Assembly: GCA_002049455.2 (NCBI GenBank)
Contig: KV918951.1
Span: forward strand, 84,447 to 148,446
DNA length: 64,000 bases
From: Porphyra umbilicalis
Lineage: Eukaryota > Rhodophyta > Bangiophyceae > Bangiales > Bangiaceae
Reading direction: 5' to 3'
Position 1 is the first letter of the stretch; every line of letters starts with the position of its first letter. Position numbers and translations under genes: made by a program. Shown one piece after another: positions 44,671-55,284 of the stretch. The notes below the pieces were generated by a model. The model saw only the letters and a list, made by a program, of their open reading frames with translations, had not been told where the DNA came from and made no database searches.

Positions 44671-45740
44671 TAGTGCTGGCGCCCTTGCAGGCAATGACGT
44701 CACTCACACGGCGGGGCATTGACTGAATAATGAAATCAAAGAGCGCAGCGGGGATGCCATCCCACTCCTTACACAGCGCCTCCCAGAGTTCGCCCAAGTT
44801 CTTGGGGGAGGTGGCCCGGAAGCGGAGGCGGCGGTCCAGCTCATTTTACGCGTTCTCAATCGGGTTGAAGTCAAGGCTTTACCCCTTCCATGGCAGGGGC
44901 TTGAGCCCGAGGGAGACCTTGGCGGCCTTGCTCCTCTTCCAGGCGTGGCACGGGGCAATGTGCTCTTGCAGCCAGGCAGCGCCAGGAGCGCCGTAGTCGG
45001 CCACTATGTAGTTGAAGATGTCGTCGGAGAGCATCTCCTCGTATTTCTCCGTCTTCATCGACCCGCTGACGCGGTGGAGCGGGGTGCGTCCGCGGGCTGA
45101 GAAGCCAGCCCTCACCATGAGTGTCTGTCGACCGCTCTTGAAGGACGGCCGGAGGCACGACGGCTGGAACCGCGCGCCCACAGACTGCCAGACGCGCGCA
45201 CAGCTTGGACGTTTGACTTCGAAGGACGACTCTTCCGGAAAGAAAACACAGCCTCACTCGTCGCCCCAGCTCGGTCTCTCTTTGGCTCAGGCCACGCGCC
45301 TATCCTTGTTCGCATCCGACACCCAAGGCTTGGTGGAAGGCGTGGCGGACATATATCCCATCTTGTGCATGGCTCGCCGCACCGTGCAAGTGCTCATGGC
45401 GCTCGTCCGAGGCGCGATTACCCGTCGCATGACGTCCTCTACGGAGGAGAAGCGGTAGGCCTTGACAATGCGGGCGAGGGTACGGATTTCCCTGGGGGAA
45501 AGGAAGGGGGGGCGGCCCAGACCATCGACCTTGGCCGCCCCAGCGCCGCTCCGGACGGAATCGGTCACGTAGGCAACGATGCTCTTGTTGAGGTCGATCT
45601 CCTGAGCAATGGCCGCGTTGCTGTAGTTTTTCAACGCCATCTGCTTGATGGTGGCAACTTCTTGGGGTGTGAGGGGGGTGCGCGGACGAGGTGACCATGG
45701 TCCTGGTGATTTTGATTTTTCTTTCTCGGCAACCTTGGCG
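44671..45740 (-). pseudogene. Tc1/mariner transposase, catalytic residues lost
   Basis: The N-terminal paired helix-turn-helix is clear: TPQEVATIKQMALKNYSNAA near 45,640, then GRPPFLSPREIRTLARIV and STCTVRRAMHKMGYMSATPS. The first catalytic block reads VFFPEESSF near 45,235 where the family has VIFTDESKF, and a stop lies just before it. The second reads WLQEHIAPCH near 44,970 where the family has Q-D-N-APCH. The third reads LDFNPIENA near 44,870 and keeps the Glu, but is followed by a stop where Trp is usual. SPKNLGELWEALCKEWDGIP ends the frame near 44,800. Two of three catalytic residues are replaced: an old, dead copy, unlike the one at 39.8 kb. Confidence 0.85.
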
Positions 45741-46928
45741 CCGTTGGTGGCAGTTCATAGCAGCCAGAGGCGTCTCGGCATGGTGGCGCTTCACCGCCCG
45801 AAATGTGCCCTATTGATCTCCCAGGACGTGATTTTCACCAGATTCTTCGTAAGTCCGGATCTGCAAGGTCGGCAAACCCAGGGTGGGTGGACAATTTTGC
45901 CCGGCGATTGTTCCTCGTTGATTCGACCGGGTGGATTTTTATCTTGCCACGTGTGTGGCTCAGCACCAATTGATCATCGGCTAGACTGACTCAGACGGAG
46001 CTGTCAAAATATCGTCTCGGGCGATGTGAGCCAAGCATTCGACCTGCTATTGGCCTCTCGGCGTAGGGATGCGGCCAAATGTTATGAATGTACAGTTCGT
46101 GTCATGAGAAAGCGTTACTTGTGATGCCACTGTTACATTTTCTGGAGTGCTGGGTTTCTTGTGGAACGGCTGTAGTGCCCTACATATCTCCCGGAATGCG
46201 GTTGTTTCGCAAGAGTCGAGTCATGGGGGGCCAGATGTGACATTTGAATGCACGGGACCGGCTTCCGCCGGCACACCTCCCCTCGCGTGCGGCCGCCACC
46301 CCCCACGAGCTGTGGGCCCCAAACCGCCAATGTGGCTGCGTGGCGGCCGCCGCCACGCAGCTGGCACACCCAGCCACCACCCCACACCCCCCCTCACCGC
46401 TCGTCATCGACGACCCACAGTCGCCGCCAGCGCGTCCGAGGCCCGCCCAGGCCGCGTCTGCTTGCGTGCGAGCAAAAAAACATTGGCGGCCCGCCTCGTT
46501 CCGGCGCGCGGCTGACCTCGCTACGCCACGCCCCCCCCCCCCCCACAATCCCTCCGCCCCCGCCGTCACACTCCGCCGCCCGCGCCCCGCTGGCACGACG
46601 GGGGTGGCCGACCGCTCCACTCGCGGCCGTCCGTCGCCCTGCGGGTGGAGGAGACGGGTGGTGCGGGCCCCGCGTGCGCGCGCGGGCGACGGCGTCGCCA
46701 GCGCTGCGCGCGGGGTGACGCATGAGGGTGTCTCGCCCGCGCGCGTGCCCGTGGCGGCCCGTGTAAGGCGTTTGGGACGGTTTTCGACGGCCGGTGCGTC
46801 GACGCGCTTGCTTCTCTCCCCCGCGCTCTGGCACTCCCCTATTCCCCGCGCTCCGCCCCCTCCCCCGTACGCTTCCCTCTGTTCCATCACGTTTTCCGCT
46901 TTCCGTCACCGCCTCTCTCCATCCTGCA
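45741..46928. other. Composition boundary and upstream region of the E2 gene
   Basis: Around 46,200 the sequence changes from mixed-composition repeat DNA to extremely GC-rich DNA and stays so to the right edge. Long open frames on both strands from 46,240 onward come from this composition. The stretch from about 46,250 to 46,928 is the presumed promoter and 5' leader of the E2 gene; I could not pick a TATA element. Confidence 0.55.
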
Positions 46929-49333
46929 ATGTCTCGGCCGCTGCCGCATCCCGGACCGCCCGTGGCGGCACCACCGGCGGTCCAGCCGTCCACTGCCGCC
47001 TCCAACGGGGGGGCGACCCCCCCCGCCGCTGACGCAGGCGGCGCGCCCGGACCGTCGGGCGCGACGGCGGGGACACTCTCATCGCCGACGGCCCTTCCCC
47101 TCCGCTCCCCCGTCTTCTCCGTCTCCCGCGAGCCGTCTCCGTCCTTGGGCGGAAGCAGCAGCACCCCGGCCAGAGGGGGCGGCTGCGGCACGGGTGCCTC
47201 GGCTGACGGGGTTACATCTGAACCGCTCGCCGCGCCCGCGGGGGCGGCGCCCAGTGGGGCTGCCGACGCGGCCGCGGTGGCCGCTGGGATGGAGTCGGAC
47301 AGCGACGCGTCGATGGAGTCTGGGTCCTTCCACCTGAGTGAAGCGGATGTCGAGGAGGCGGAGGAAGACGTGCCCCAGCCCGTCGCTGTGGTTGCTGCAC
47401 GAGCTGGCGAACCGGTGGCGGGGGGAGGGGCACCGTCGTTGCCGCCGCCGCCGGCGCTCGAGACGGCGGCAGTCGCAGCGGCGCCGGCGCAAGCAGCGGC
47501 ACCGGCGGCAGCAGCGGCGGAAGCGGCGGCGGCTCCTGCGTCAGGGTCCGCTGCCGCCGCGGGCGCGTCGGCCCCGTCGCCGCCCCCTCCCATGCGGGGC
47601 GCTCGCCCCAAACCCTCCCCGCGGCTGTCTGAGGAGGAAGAGCTCGCCGCCGCCCTCCGCGCGTCGGTCGCGCGGCCGGCGCGGGACAGCCTCTTTACGA
47701 GCTCGTCGGCCATCCCGCGCCTCGCGCCGCTGCCGGCGCACCTGCGGCAGCAGGACGAGGCGCGGTTGGCGGCCGCGGCCGCCGGCGGCGGCGCCGCCAG
47801 CAGTGGCGGCGGGAGTGCCGCGTCTGCCGGCGGCGGCGCCAGCAGCAGCGGCGGCGGCGGCTCGAGCGCCGCGCCGCCTGTGCGGCTATCCAACACTCCG
47901 GTCGCGCCCGCCGCGTCGTCCTCCTCCTCCACCCGCCGCATCGCATGGGAGCTCCGCGACGTGGCCCGCAACGGCGAGGCAGAGGGCATCTCCGCGTCAA
48001 TTGTGGACGACAACTTGTACCTATGGGAGGTGTCGGTGTCCTTTAAGGACGCGTCGGACCAGCTCAACCTCGCGGCCGACCTCCGCGCGCTCGAGACCGA
48101 CGCGGTCGTCTTTGAGGTGCGCTTTGGCTCGGACTTCCCCTTTTCCCCGCCCTTCCTCCGCGTCCTCCGCCCTCGCTTCCGCCCCAACACCACCTACGTG
48201 CTGTCGGGGGGGGGGCTCTGTTTGCAGGTGATCACGTCGGCGGGCTGGTCGCCGGCCATGACCCTCCTTAATCTGTTTATCAGCGTCAAGTCGACGCTGA
48301 GCATCTCTTCCGCGCGCCTCGATACGCGCGACCGGCGGCCGTACGGGTCGGCAGCGGACGCGATGCGGACGCTGAGTCGGGCGGCGGCCATCCACAATTG
48401 GGCGCTGCCAACGGGGCACGACGCGCTCGCCGCAGACGAGGATGAAGAGGGTGGGGGCGCGGCGAGTGGGAGCGGGCGGAGGGGCGCGGCCAATGCAGCG
48501 GGCGGCGGCGGGGGCGGTGGCGGCGGGGGCGGCGGGGGCGGCGGCGGGGCCCCGCCGCCCGCTCCCGCAGACGGTGGCGGTGGCGGCGGCGGCGTGGCCG
48601 GCGCTGGCGCCGCCCTCGCTGCGTTGCCCGGTCCCCCCCTGGTCGTCCCGCCGCCCGTCGAGCGGCCTCCCTCTGCCCCCCGACCCCCCCGGCCGCCGCT
48701 GCCGCGGCGGCCAACGCTGCCATGGACGTCTTGCCCGCCCACGCCGTGCGGGCCTTGATGGCGCTCCCCGCCCCGGAACCCGCGCCCGCGTTGGCGGATC
48801 ACCCGCTCGCCGCGGCGGCCGCCGCTGCCGCCGCTATGGCGCCGGCGCTCCCCGCACCGGCCGCGGGGCCGCTGCGGCCAGTGCGGGCGGCTGCCCCTGG
48901 CGCCGCCGCTGCCTCGCCGGGCGCCGCCGCCGGTGTGGCTGGCGGCTCCCCTGCGGCCGCCCTCCCTCCCCGCTCGCCCGCCCACCCCGGCAACACCCCG
49001 CCCGGCGTCCGCCGCCGCACGCGTGACGAGGCGTTTGGGCAGCCTGCCGACGGGGACGGGGAGGGGCGGCGGCGGGGCACGCCCCCGCGCGCGCCGTGGC
49101 GAGCCGGGCCGGGCGGAGTGGGGCTCGGCGCCCCCGCAGGCCCCGCCGCCGCCGGCGCTGCGGAGCCGCCGCGGCCGCCGGCGACGCGGCGGTCGGCGCG
49201 CCACGCGGCCGCGGCGGCCGCCGCGTCGGCCGCGTCGGCCGCGCGCGGCGGCGGCGGCGGGCCCGCCGGCGCTCTGCCAGACGGGGGGGGCGGTGGGCGC
49301 GCGCGCGACGGGTCGAGTGGGCGCAGTAGGTAG
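46929..49333 (+). CDS. UBE2Q-like ubiquitin-conjugating enzyme E2
   Basis: ATG 46,929 (context CTGCAATGTC) opens a long Ala/Pro/Ser-rich N-terminal region of about 330 residues. The E2 (UBC) fold follows at about 335-490: IAWELRDVARNGEAEG, then a SVSFKDASDQLNLAADL segment, FPFSPPFLRVLRPRF, GGGLCLQVITSAGW, and the closing helix AADAMRTLSRAAAIHNWALP. The Cys of GGGLC (residue 431) is the expected thioester site. The VLSGGG-x-C and ITSAGWSPA pattern is that of the UBE2Q subfamily rather than canonical HPN-type E2s. After about residue 500 a Gly-rich tract leads to C-runs (48,670-48,700), where coding seems to pass by a one-base shift into another frame ending at 49,333. Read literally, the first frame stops at 48,758. 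Cytosolic/nuclear ubiquitin transfer is inferred from family. Confidence 0.8.
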
Positions 49334-50250
49334 CTCTGCTGGGGGAGAGGGGGTGGCGTGTGCGCCGGCAGGCTGTGGGGAGGTGGTACCCGCGTCGGCG
49401 GACGCTGCGGGTGTGCCACCGGGTGTGTGTGACACCTTTTCCGTTGCGCCCACCGCCGAGCACCGTGCCGCGTGGGCGGGGCGGCGGCGGTGGGGGCGGT
49501 CACCGAGCGTGCCCCTTTTCCTTTTCCTTTTTTTTTTTTTGTGTGTGTGTGCGTGTGCGTAGGGGCGTGTGCATGTACGAACTCTCTCGCCCGATTTTTT
49601 TTTACTGACCGCGGCTCGCTGCCCTCCCGTTTTGGTCCCGCGCGTGCTCAGCGGGGGCAGGTCCGGGTGGCCCGCGCGCGAGCGGTTGGCGAGGGGCGGG
49701 CGGGTCAGCCGCGCGGGACGCGCCCCTGTGCGCGGCTGGCGTGCGGTGCCAGATCCATCCGCGCGGGGCGTGGGACCCGCCACGAGGGTGGGGCTCGAGC
49801 ACCGCGCCGTGCGGACCGAGGCGGCGGGGGAAAGACGCGCCTTGCAGCGAGCCCCCCCTGCTCCGCGATTTGCTAGGAATGGGGGGTAGCGGCTGGGGGG
49901 TTCGTCTGCCCCCCCTGCGCTGCGATTTGCTAGGAAGGGGGGGTATTATGGCGGCCGGGGCGTCCGCCCGCGCCGCGGCTCGTACTGTACTGTACCCTGC
50001 ATCCCGTCACGAGGTCCCACGGCCGCCCCGATCGTCAACGGCGGACCGCCGTCTGGTGACGGGTCCCGCTCACAAAATCTTGTCGTCACCGTCGTCGCCG
50101 TGGCCCCTCTGGGCCGTCCCGCCCCTCCCGCGGGGCGCAGCGCCCCACCGCGCCCCCCCCCCCCCCCCCCTCCAATACAAATACATGAGGCGCCCGGCGT
50201 GGCCCCGTGCGCGCGCACACACCTCTAGCGTCACGCCCCCCCCCCCCTCC
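49334..50250. other. 3' region of E2 and TauE/SafE genes; 36-bp direct repeat
   Basis: A pyrimidine-rich and TG-repeat stretch at 49,515-49,560 follows the E2 stop. A 36-bp unit containing GCGATTTGCTAGGAA between C- and G-runs is repeated at 49,851-49,886 and 49,908-49,943. A C-run of about 18 lies at 50,153-50,170. The E2 and the transporter are convergent here. Confidence 0.55.
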
Positions 50251-51742
50251 CTACCGCCGCGCCCGCAGCGGCGCGCGGAAGACGCGCCAGCCGACCCCCC
50301 CCAACACCACCGCAAACGCCCACTGCAGCGCCGCCGGGGGCACGGCGAGGGCGGCGGCGGCGCCGACCCCCCCCCCACCACCGTGCCGAGCGCGAGCGGC
50401 GCAACGACCGCCGGGCGCACCCCCCCGCGCCACGCATAGGCCGCCGCCGCCGACGCGGCGGGGGGGAGCATCGCCGCAAACGACGTGCCGAGCACCGTGT
50501 GCACGTCCGCCGTCGGGTGCGCCGCCGCAATGAGGGGCGTGAGGAGCATGCCCCCGGACACGCCGAGCGCCCCAGAGACGCACCCCACCCCCGCGCCGGC
50601 GGCGACCATGGCCGCGGGGGGCAGCTGCGCGCGCGGAGAGGGGGGGGGGGGGGCGCCGCGGGCGCCGCCGCCGCCGCCGCCACAAGGGATGGCGGGGAGA
50701 GGGGGGGGGGGGTGGCGGGGCGGGAGCCCCCGCAGCGGGGGGGGTACCCCCGCCGCCCCCGGCGCGGAAACCGTCGCGGCCGCCGCCCCCGACGCGGCCG
50801 CGTCACGGCCGTCGGCAGCCGTCGCCGCCGCCGCCACCGCCGCCGGTGGGGCCACCCCCCCCCCCCCGCCCCCCTCCCGCCCCGCCTTCCACAGCGACCG
50901 CGCCGGCAGGGCCGGCGCGGCGGCCATCATAAACCCCCCAGCGCGCGGCGGAGCACCCCCGCCCGCAACCGGTGGGCGAGCGCCGCCCCCAGCGGCGCGG
51001 CGGCGGCGGCCCCCCCCCCAGCCCCGCGGCGGTGCCCCAATCCACCTCCCCCGCCGCCGCAAACGCGGCCGTTGCGGCGCCAGCGGTGCCGACGACCGCC
51101 GCCAAGCTCGACCCCGCCGCCGCGGGTTGGCCCATGGACGACGAGCGGAGGAGGAGGGGGATGGAAAAGACGGCGCCGCCGAGGCCGGCGGCGCCGCCGA
51201 GTAAGCCCGCCGCGAGCCCAATCCCCACCGTCGTGGGGGGGGGGGGTGCGGCGGCAGCGCCGCCGCGGCGCGGCGCGCCACCACGGGGGGGGGGGGGGGC
51301 GCCGGGGGGGGGGGGAGGGGGGGGGTGACCAACCCGCTATCCGCCGCCGCGGCGGTCGACAGCGGGGGGGGGGGGGGGCGCCAGACGTGGGGGGGGGGGG
51401 GGGGGACCGCCAGACGTCACGACCCGCGACGGCGCCGCAGACGGCGCCGCCGCCGACCGCCCACCGCGGGCGCCGGTGGCGGCGGCGGCGGCGGCGGCGG
51501 CGCGGACGCCCGCCGCCGCCGCCGCCGCCCGCGCGGCGGGCGTCATGGCGCGCCGCGCGGTGGCAGCGTCGCCGCCTCTGGCGGGGGTGGCCCGCCGCCG
51601 GCGGCGGCACGGCGGGCGGTGCGGCCGCAACGACGGCGGGGCCCCGACGGCGGGCGTGTGGCCGACCGCGTCGCGCCGGCGGCCACGTCGGCGGCCGTCG
51701 GGTGCGCGCCGCCGCGCGCGTGGCCGCCGCCGTGGCCGCCAT
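50251..51742 (-). CDS. TauE/SafE-family membrane transporter
   Basis: Two homologous halves typical of TauE/SafE (DUF81) anion or sulfite-type exporters are visible. Half 1, about 51,225-50,935: GIGLAAGLLGGAAGLGGAVF, then a GSSLAAVVGTAGAATAAF segment, EVDWGTAAGL and LGAALAHRLRAGVLRRALG. Half 2, about 50,610-50,300: GAGVGCVSGALGVSGGMLL, VLGTSFAAMLPPAASAAAAY, RPAVVAPLALGTVVGGG, ending VLGGVGWRVFRAPLRARR at a TAG at 50,251. A Pro/Gly linker joins the halves. Reading requires frame changes at C/G-runs near 51,245, 51,013, 50,937 and 50,375. A possible start is ATG 51,742, giving an Ala/Arg-rich organelle-transit-like leader; this start is uncertain. Substrate unknown. Confidence 0.75.
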
Positions 51743-52958
51743 CAACCGGCCGCGGCGGCGACGGGGCCACGCACGAGCGGCAGCGGCGGCCGACGCGGCC
51801 CGCCGGCAGCCGCCGCCGCGGCGCCGCCGCCGCCGCCGCCGCTGCCGTCCGTGCGGCGCGCGCGGCGGGAGGGCACACAATCGATTTCACCAGCGCGCGG
51901 GGGTGTCTGTCTCGGCGCGCGCGCCCCGGCGGCGCAATGACAAACAAGTGAGTCGCGTGGGCGTCTCAATTCCTTGCACTTGGCCCCTGCGCTGGGCGTG
52001 TGTACAGTACAGATCTTTTTTTTTTTCCGCGCTCGCGACAGCGCCCCCGCGCGAGCGCGCGAAGCGCAGCCGACCGCGTTCAACCGTTGGCCGCAAACCG
52101 CTGCGCGTGCGGGCTGCGGGGGGGGGGGACGACGGGGGGCACGCCTCCTGCGGGCGGCTGGCCGATGAAAAATCTCATTGCCTTCCAATCTGCCTCGGCC
52201 GTTTGTGGCCGCTCATCGGGTCACCCCCCACCCACGACGACGTGCGTCATCAAGCGACGCCGACGGCCAACGCCCTCCCTACACACATCTCCGGCCCAAT
52301 GACTCGCGCCGGTCCGTTTTGCAGCCGCGCCGCCGCAGGCGCCCGCGGGGCGCACGAAAAGCGCCGCACGGGGCCCATCCGCCGCACCGGTTGGCGGGGG
52401 GGCGGCGGGACACGGCGCCCCCAGTGTCCTTCATACGCAGCCCCTGTGGAGGGGGGGGGGGGGGGGGGGGGGGGGGGTGCCCCCGTCGGGGGCGTGGAAG
52501 GGGGCGGAACCGGCGGCCCCCGCCGCGGCGACGGGGTGACAGATCCCGCGGCCGGGGGGGGTGCGCCTGCCAGCGAGGTGCGGGGCGGCCCGTTGGGCAG
52601 AGCCGCGGCGCTGCGCTGCCGCAGGCGCAGCGTGGCCGCGCGACTGGCCGTCGGCCGCAGGCGGCGCGTGGCGCGCGCCGCCTGCGGCCGACGCGCGCGG
52701 GGCTCGCCCGACAGCGTGGGATTTTTCTTGGCGCTGTGCGCCGCGCCCGGGGCAGCGCATAAGAACCGGCGCCGGTACCGCACGAGCAGCCATCACAGCC
52801 ACCTCTCATCATCACCCGTCGGACCACCACCAAAGAGCCTTCTCCTTCCCCACCACCGACCGTCTTCACCGACGCTCCCTCGGCAACTCCCCCGCCTGTG
52901 CCCCGTACCCCACTCTCCCCCTCCCCCCCTCCCCCACCACCGCGCCTCCCCTCCCGCA
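51743..52958. other. Intergenic region with a 27-base G-run
   Basis: It separates the minus-strand transporter from the plus-strand small plastid-type gene, so both promoters probably lie here. A run of 27 G occupies 52,451-52,477. CATAAGAACC near 52,758 is the nearest AT-rich patch upstream of the small gene. Open frames through this region are compositional. Confidence 0.5.
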
Positions 52959-53435
52959 ATGGCGTGCTCCACCTTCGTCGCCCCCGTCCTCGGCACCAGC
53001 TCCTTCACCCAGAGCGACGCCCCCGCCGCCCCCGCCCCGTCGACGGTCGTCACGGCGCGGCGCCCCCGGATGGTTGCCGCGGGCACCCCCCCGCCGCTGC
53101 CCTTCTACCTGCGCAACCGCCCCGTGTCGGCACCTGCCCCCCGCTCCGAGCCCGTGCCCGTCAAGCTCACCACCGTCGCCCCCGTCAAGGCCATCCCCGC
53201 CACCCCGCCGCCGTCGGCGACGCGCACGACCGCCCCTGCGGCGCGGCAGATTGCATCGCGCGGCCCGGCGGTGGCGGTTGTGGAGGAGGAGAAGGAGGCC
53301 AACGAGGGCGACCCCTACCTGCGCGCGACGATGCGCCAGTACGTGCCGGGCCTGCTGACGAGCGCCTTCCTGTACGGGTGCATTGCGCTCGGCAACTTGT
53401 CGGCAACGATTGGCACCATGCCATCGCCCATGTGA
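52959..53435 (+). CDS. Small plastid-type protein with C-terminal membrane helix
   Basis: A single 158-codon frame from ATG 52,959 (CGCAATGGCG) to TGA 53,435. The N-terminus (MACSTFVAPVLGTSS) has the early Phe, Ser/Thr/Ala richness and absence of acidic residues typical of red-algal plastid transit peptides. A Pro/Ala-rich linker with basic residues follows to about residue 105. An acidic stretch (VEEEKEANEGDP) then precedes YLRATMRQYVPGLLTSAF and a hydrophobic segment of about 20 residues, ending TIGTMPSPM. This layout fits a nuclear-encoded one-helix thylakoid or envelope protein. I do not recognise a photosystem subunit. The frame is intact, unlike most of its neighbours. Function unknown. 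Confidence 0.75.
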   Translation: MACSTFVAPVLGTSSFTQSDAPAAPAPSTVVTARRPRMVAAGTPPPLPFYLRNRPVSAPAPRSEPVPVKLTTVAPVKAIPATPPPSATRTTAPAARQIASRGPAVAVVEEEKEANEGDPYLRATMRQYVPGLLTSAFLYGCIALGNLSATIGTMPSPM

Positions 53436-54466
53436 GCGGCTTGCCGGTCCGGTTAGGTCCATCCGCTGGTTTGTGAGCTGCGGCTGGGGGAAGCGGTGGT
53501 GATGCTTCGTAGACCACCCGTCCACTCGTGCGCGCCCGCCAAGATCTCAAGTGCATATATACTCTGTCTTTTTCGCCTCTCGTACGGGGTGTACATTGGT
53601 CTCTCTTCGTGCGCGAGCCATAGCGATAATATTTCCTCCTTCGACTCAGCCCTATTTGGATGACCACGTCATCAGCTGGTCCTGTGTGCAATGCAACGGC
53701 GACGTGCTACAAAGCGGTGTCATCACGACTGATCACCAGGTGGCCTACTGACCTTCAGTCCAACTGCGAGACGACGTTGCATTCGGCGTGGGACACGCCG
53801 CATCATCGGAGGCGTCGGAAAAAAAACAGATTTATGTTTCGCACCCGCTGCTCCATACCAGACCTGCTTGAAACAATGCGAGACAGCCACAGTGAACCCA
53901 CGGAAAGATGATGTCCGCGAGCTTTCTTTTAAGCACAGCATGGTCACGTGGATGCATGTGCACTAGCTTGTGAACCGATGGCCAAGACGAACGACGAAGA
54001 CGAGCGAAGGGCGCATGCTACTAACAGCATCGCCCTCAAGGCTGCTGCCAAGTGCTATCGTCTCGAGCCGCTGGCTGACGACATGGCGCTCTTATCCCAG
54101 AGCCTCTTTCTAGTCGCCACCAAACGTCCTCACCGGCCGGGGCGCCGACAAAAGTCCGCGACATCGTGCCGTCGAGCACGGCGAACGCCGAGGCGCCAGC
54201 CGCCTCCGCGCGGCTTGGACACGTGAAAAGCTTGCCATTTGACTGCAAAACTCTCTCACGTGTCTTCTTGCACGAGTGCCACGTGCCGCTCCCACGAGTG
54301 AAACACGGCGAAGGCCTCGCTGCGGGCCCTCTGCCGACCCCACGATGTACGAGCCCCGCCCAGACCTCACACCGCCCGTTCCCACCAACGGTGACGACTC
54401 CTCCACCCTCCACCAGCTACCGTCTGGGAGCAGTTCGATGGACAGCCACCTCCTGCAACAATCGCC
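53436..54466. other. Intergenic; no supported gene
   Basis: Lower-GC DNA between two plus-strand genes. CATATATACTCTG near 53,554 could be a 3' processing or core promoter element, but nothing confirms this. Only short motif-less frames are present. Confidence 0.45.
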
Positions 54467-55284
54467 ATGGCACCCCCGCCCCTCGACGTGTACCATGAGC
54501 GGCAACAGCTGTCCCGGTGTGCGGTACACGCCGTAAACCACCTGCTTGGCGGGCCCGTGTACAGCGCGAGTGTACGTGGGGGCCAAGGCGTGTTACATCA
54601 TGCTCTCTTGCGTCTGGTATCACTATCGGTTTCCTTTTTCTTTCGTGCCGCTTGCCGGAGTATTTGCTGACACCAGCCTTTTTTCTCTCTCACTGTCTGT
54701 CCTTTTGCTCTGTCCCTTTGCTGACTGCTTTTCTGCTCCACACCCTCATTTTTTCTCCCCTCCCCCACCGGCGTCGCCGGGACGCAGGACTTTGACGCGC
54801 TCTGCGAGCAGATGACCGCCTCCCGGTGGGTCAACCCCCACCGCTCTCTCATCCCCTACGTCGGCAACTATGATCTCAACGTCATCACGGCCGCCCTCGC
54901 GCAGGCGTCCCCCCCCCACACCCTCCGGTGGCATGACGCGCGGCACCCATTGTCGTCCCTCCCCCTCGACTTGCCCCCCCCCCCGGCGCGGGCGGCACAC
55001 TCGTCGGGCTCCTCGTGCACACCCGCCACGCGGGCGCGAGCCGCCTGTGGGGGCTCCTCGGGTCGTCCCCACACTGGCTGGCCGTCCGGCTCGTGCGGCT
55101 CCGGGGCGCGTGGCGGTGGGTGATGTTGGACAGTACGGCGCCGCCGCGGCTGCTCGACGGGGGGTGCGGGGCGGGGAGCGCCCGCGAGTACGTGGCGAAC
55201 GTCCTCAAGCCGGGGGGGCACGTGCTCCTCGTGCACCGCGTCGGCCAAGGGGGCGCCACGGCCGGGGGGGGGGAGGCCACATGA
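54467..55284 (+). CDS. Josephin-domain deubiquitinase (JOSD-like)
   Basis: Exon 1 (54,467-54,571) encodes MAPPPLDVYHERQQLSRCAV and HAVNHLLGG; Cys18 is the expected catalytic thiol. The intron (54,572-54,787, 216 bp, GTACGT...ACGCAG) is phase 0. Exon 2 starts DFDALCEQMTASRWVNPHRS and has VGNYDLNVITAALAQA, which match the Josephin fold in order. A C-run at about 54,974-54,987 requires a one-base shift, after which SSPHWLAVRLVRLRGAWRWV supplies the catalytic His and MLDSTAPPRLL the Asp/Asn position, closing at TGA 55,284. Total about 200 residues, close to human JOSD1/JOSD2, with no ataxin-3 ubiquitin-interacting tail. Role in ubiquitin removal is from the family. Confidence 0.9.
54572..54787 (+). 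other. Intron of the Josephin gene (216 bp, phase 0)
   Basis: Donor AGT|GTACGTGG, T-rich interior, acceptor GGGACGCAG|GAC. Removal joins VYSAS to DFDALCEQ exactly where the Josephin alignment expects continuity. Confidence 0.88.

Noticed and set aside
46394-48193. 599-codon minus-strand open frame
   Set aside because: It lies opposite the E2 coding region and is open because of extreme GC; it has no motif, while the plus strand has the ordered E2 fold.
50499-53435. 978-codon plus-strand open frame
   Set aside because: Most of it is antisense to the TauE/SafE gene and low-complexity Arg/Pro. Only its last 158 codons, from ATG 52,959, look like a real protein.
54974-54987. Programmed ribosomal frameshifting in the Josephin gene
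   Set aside because: The shift is at a plain C-run with no slippery heptamer or obvious downstream structure, and similar shifts occur at runs in unrelated neighbours; run-length error is simpler.
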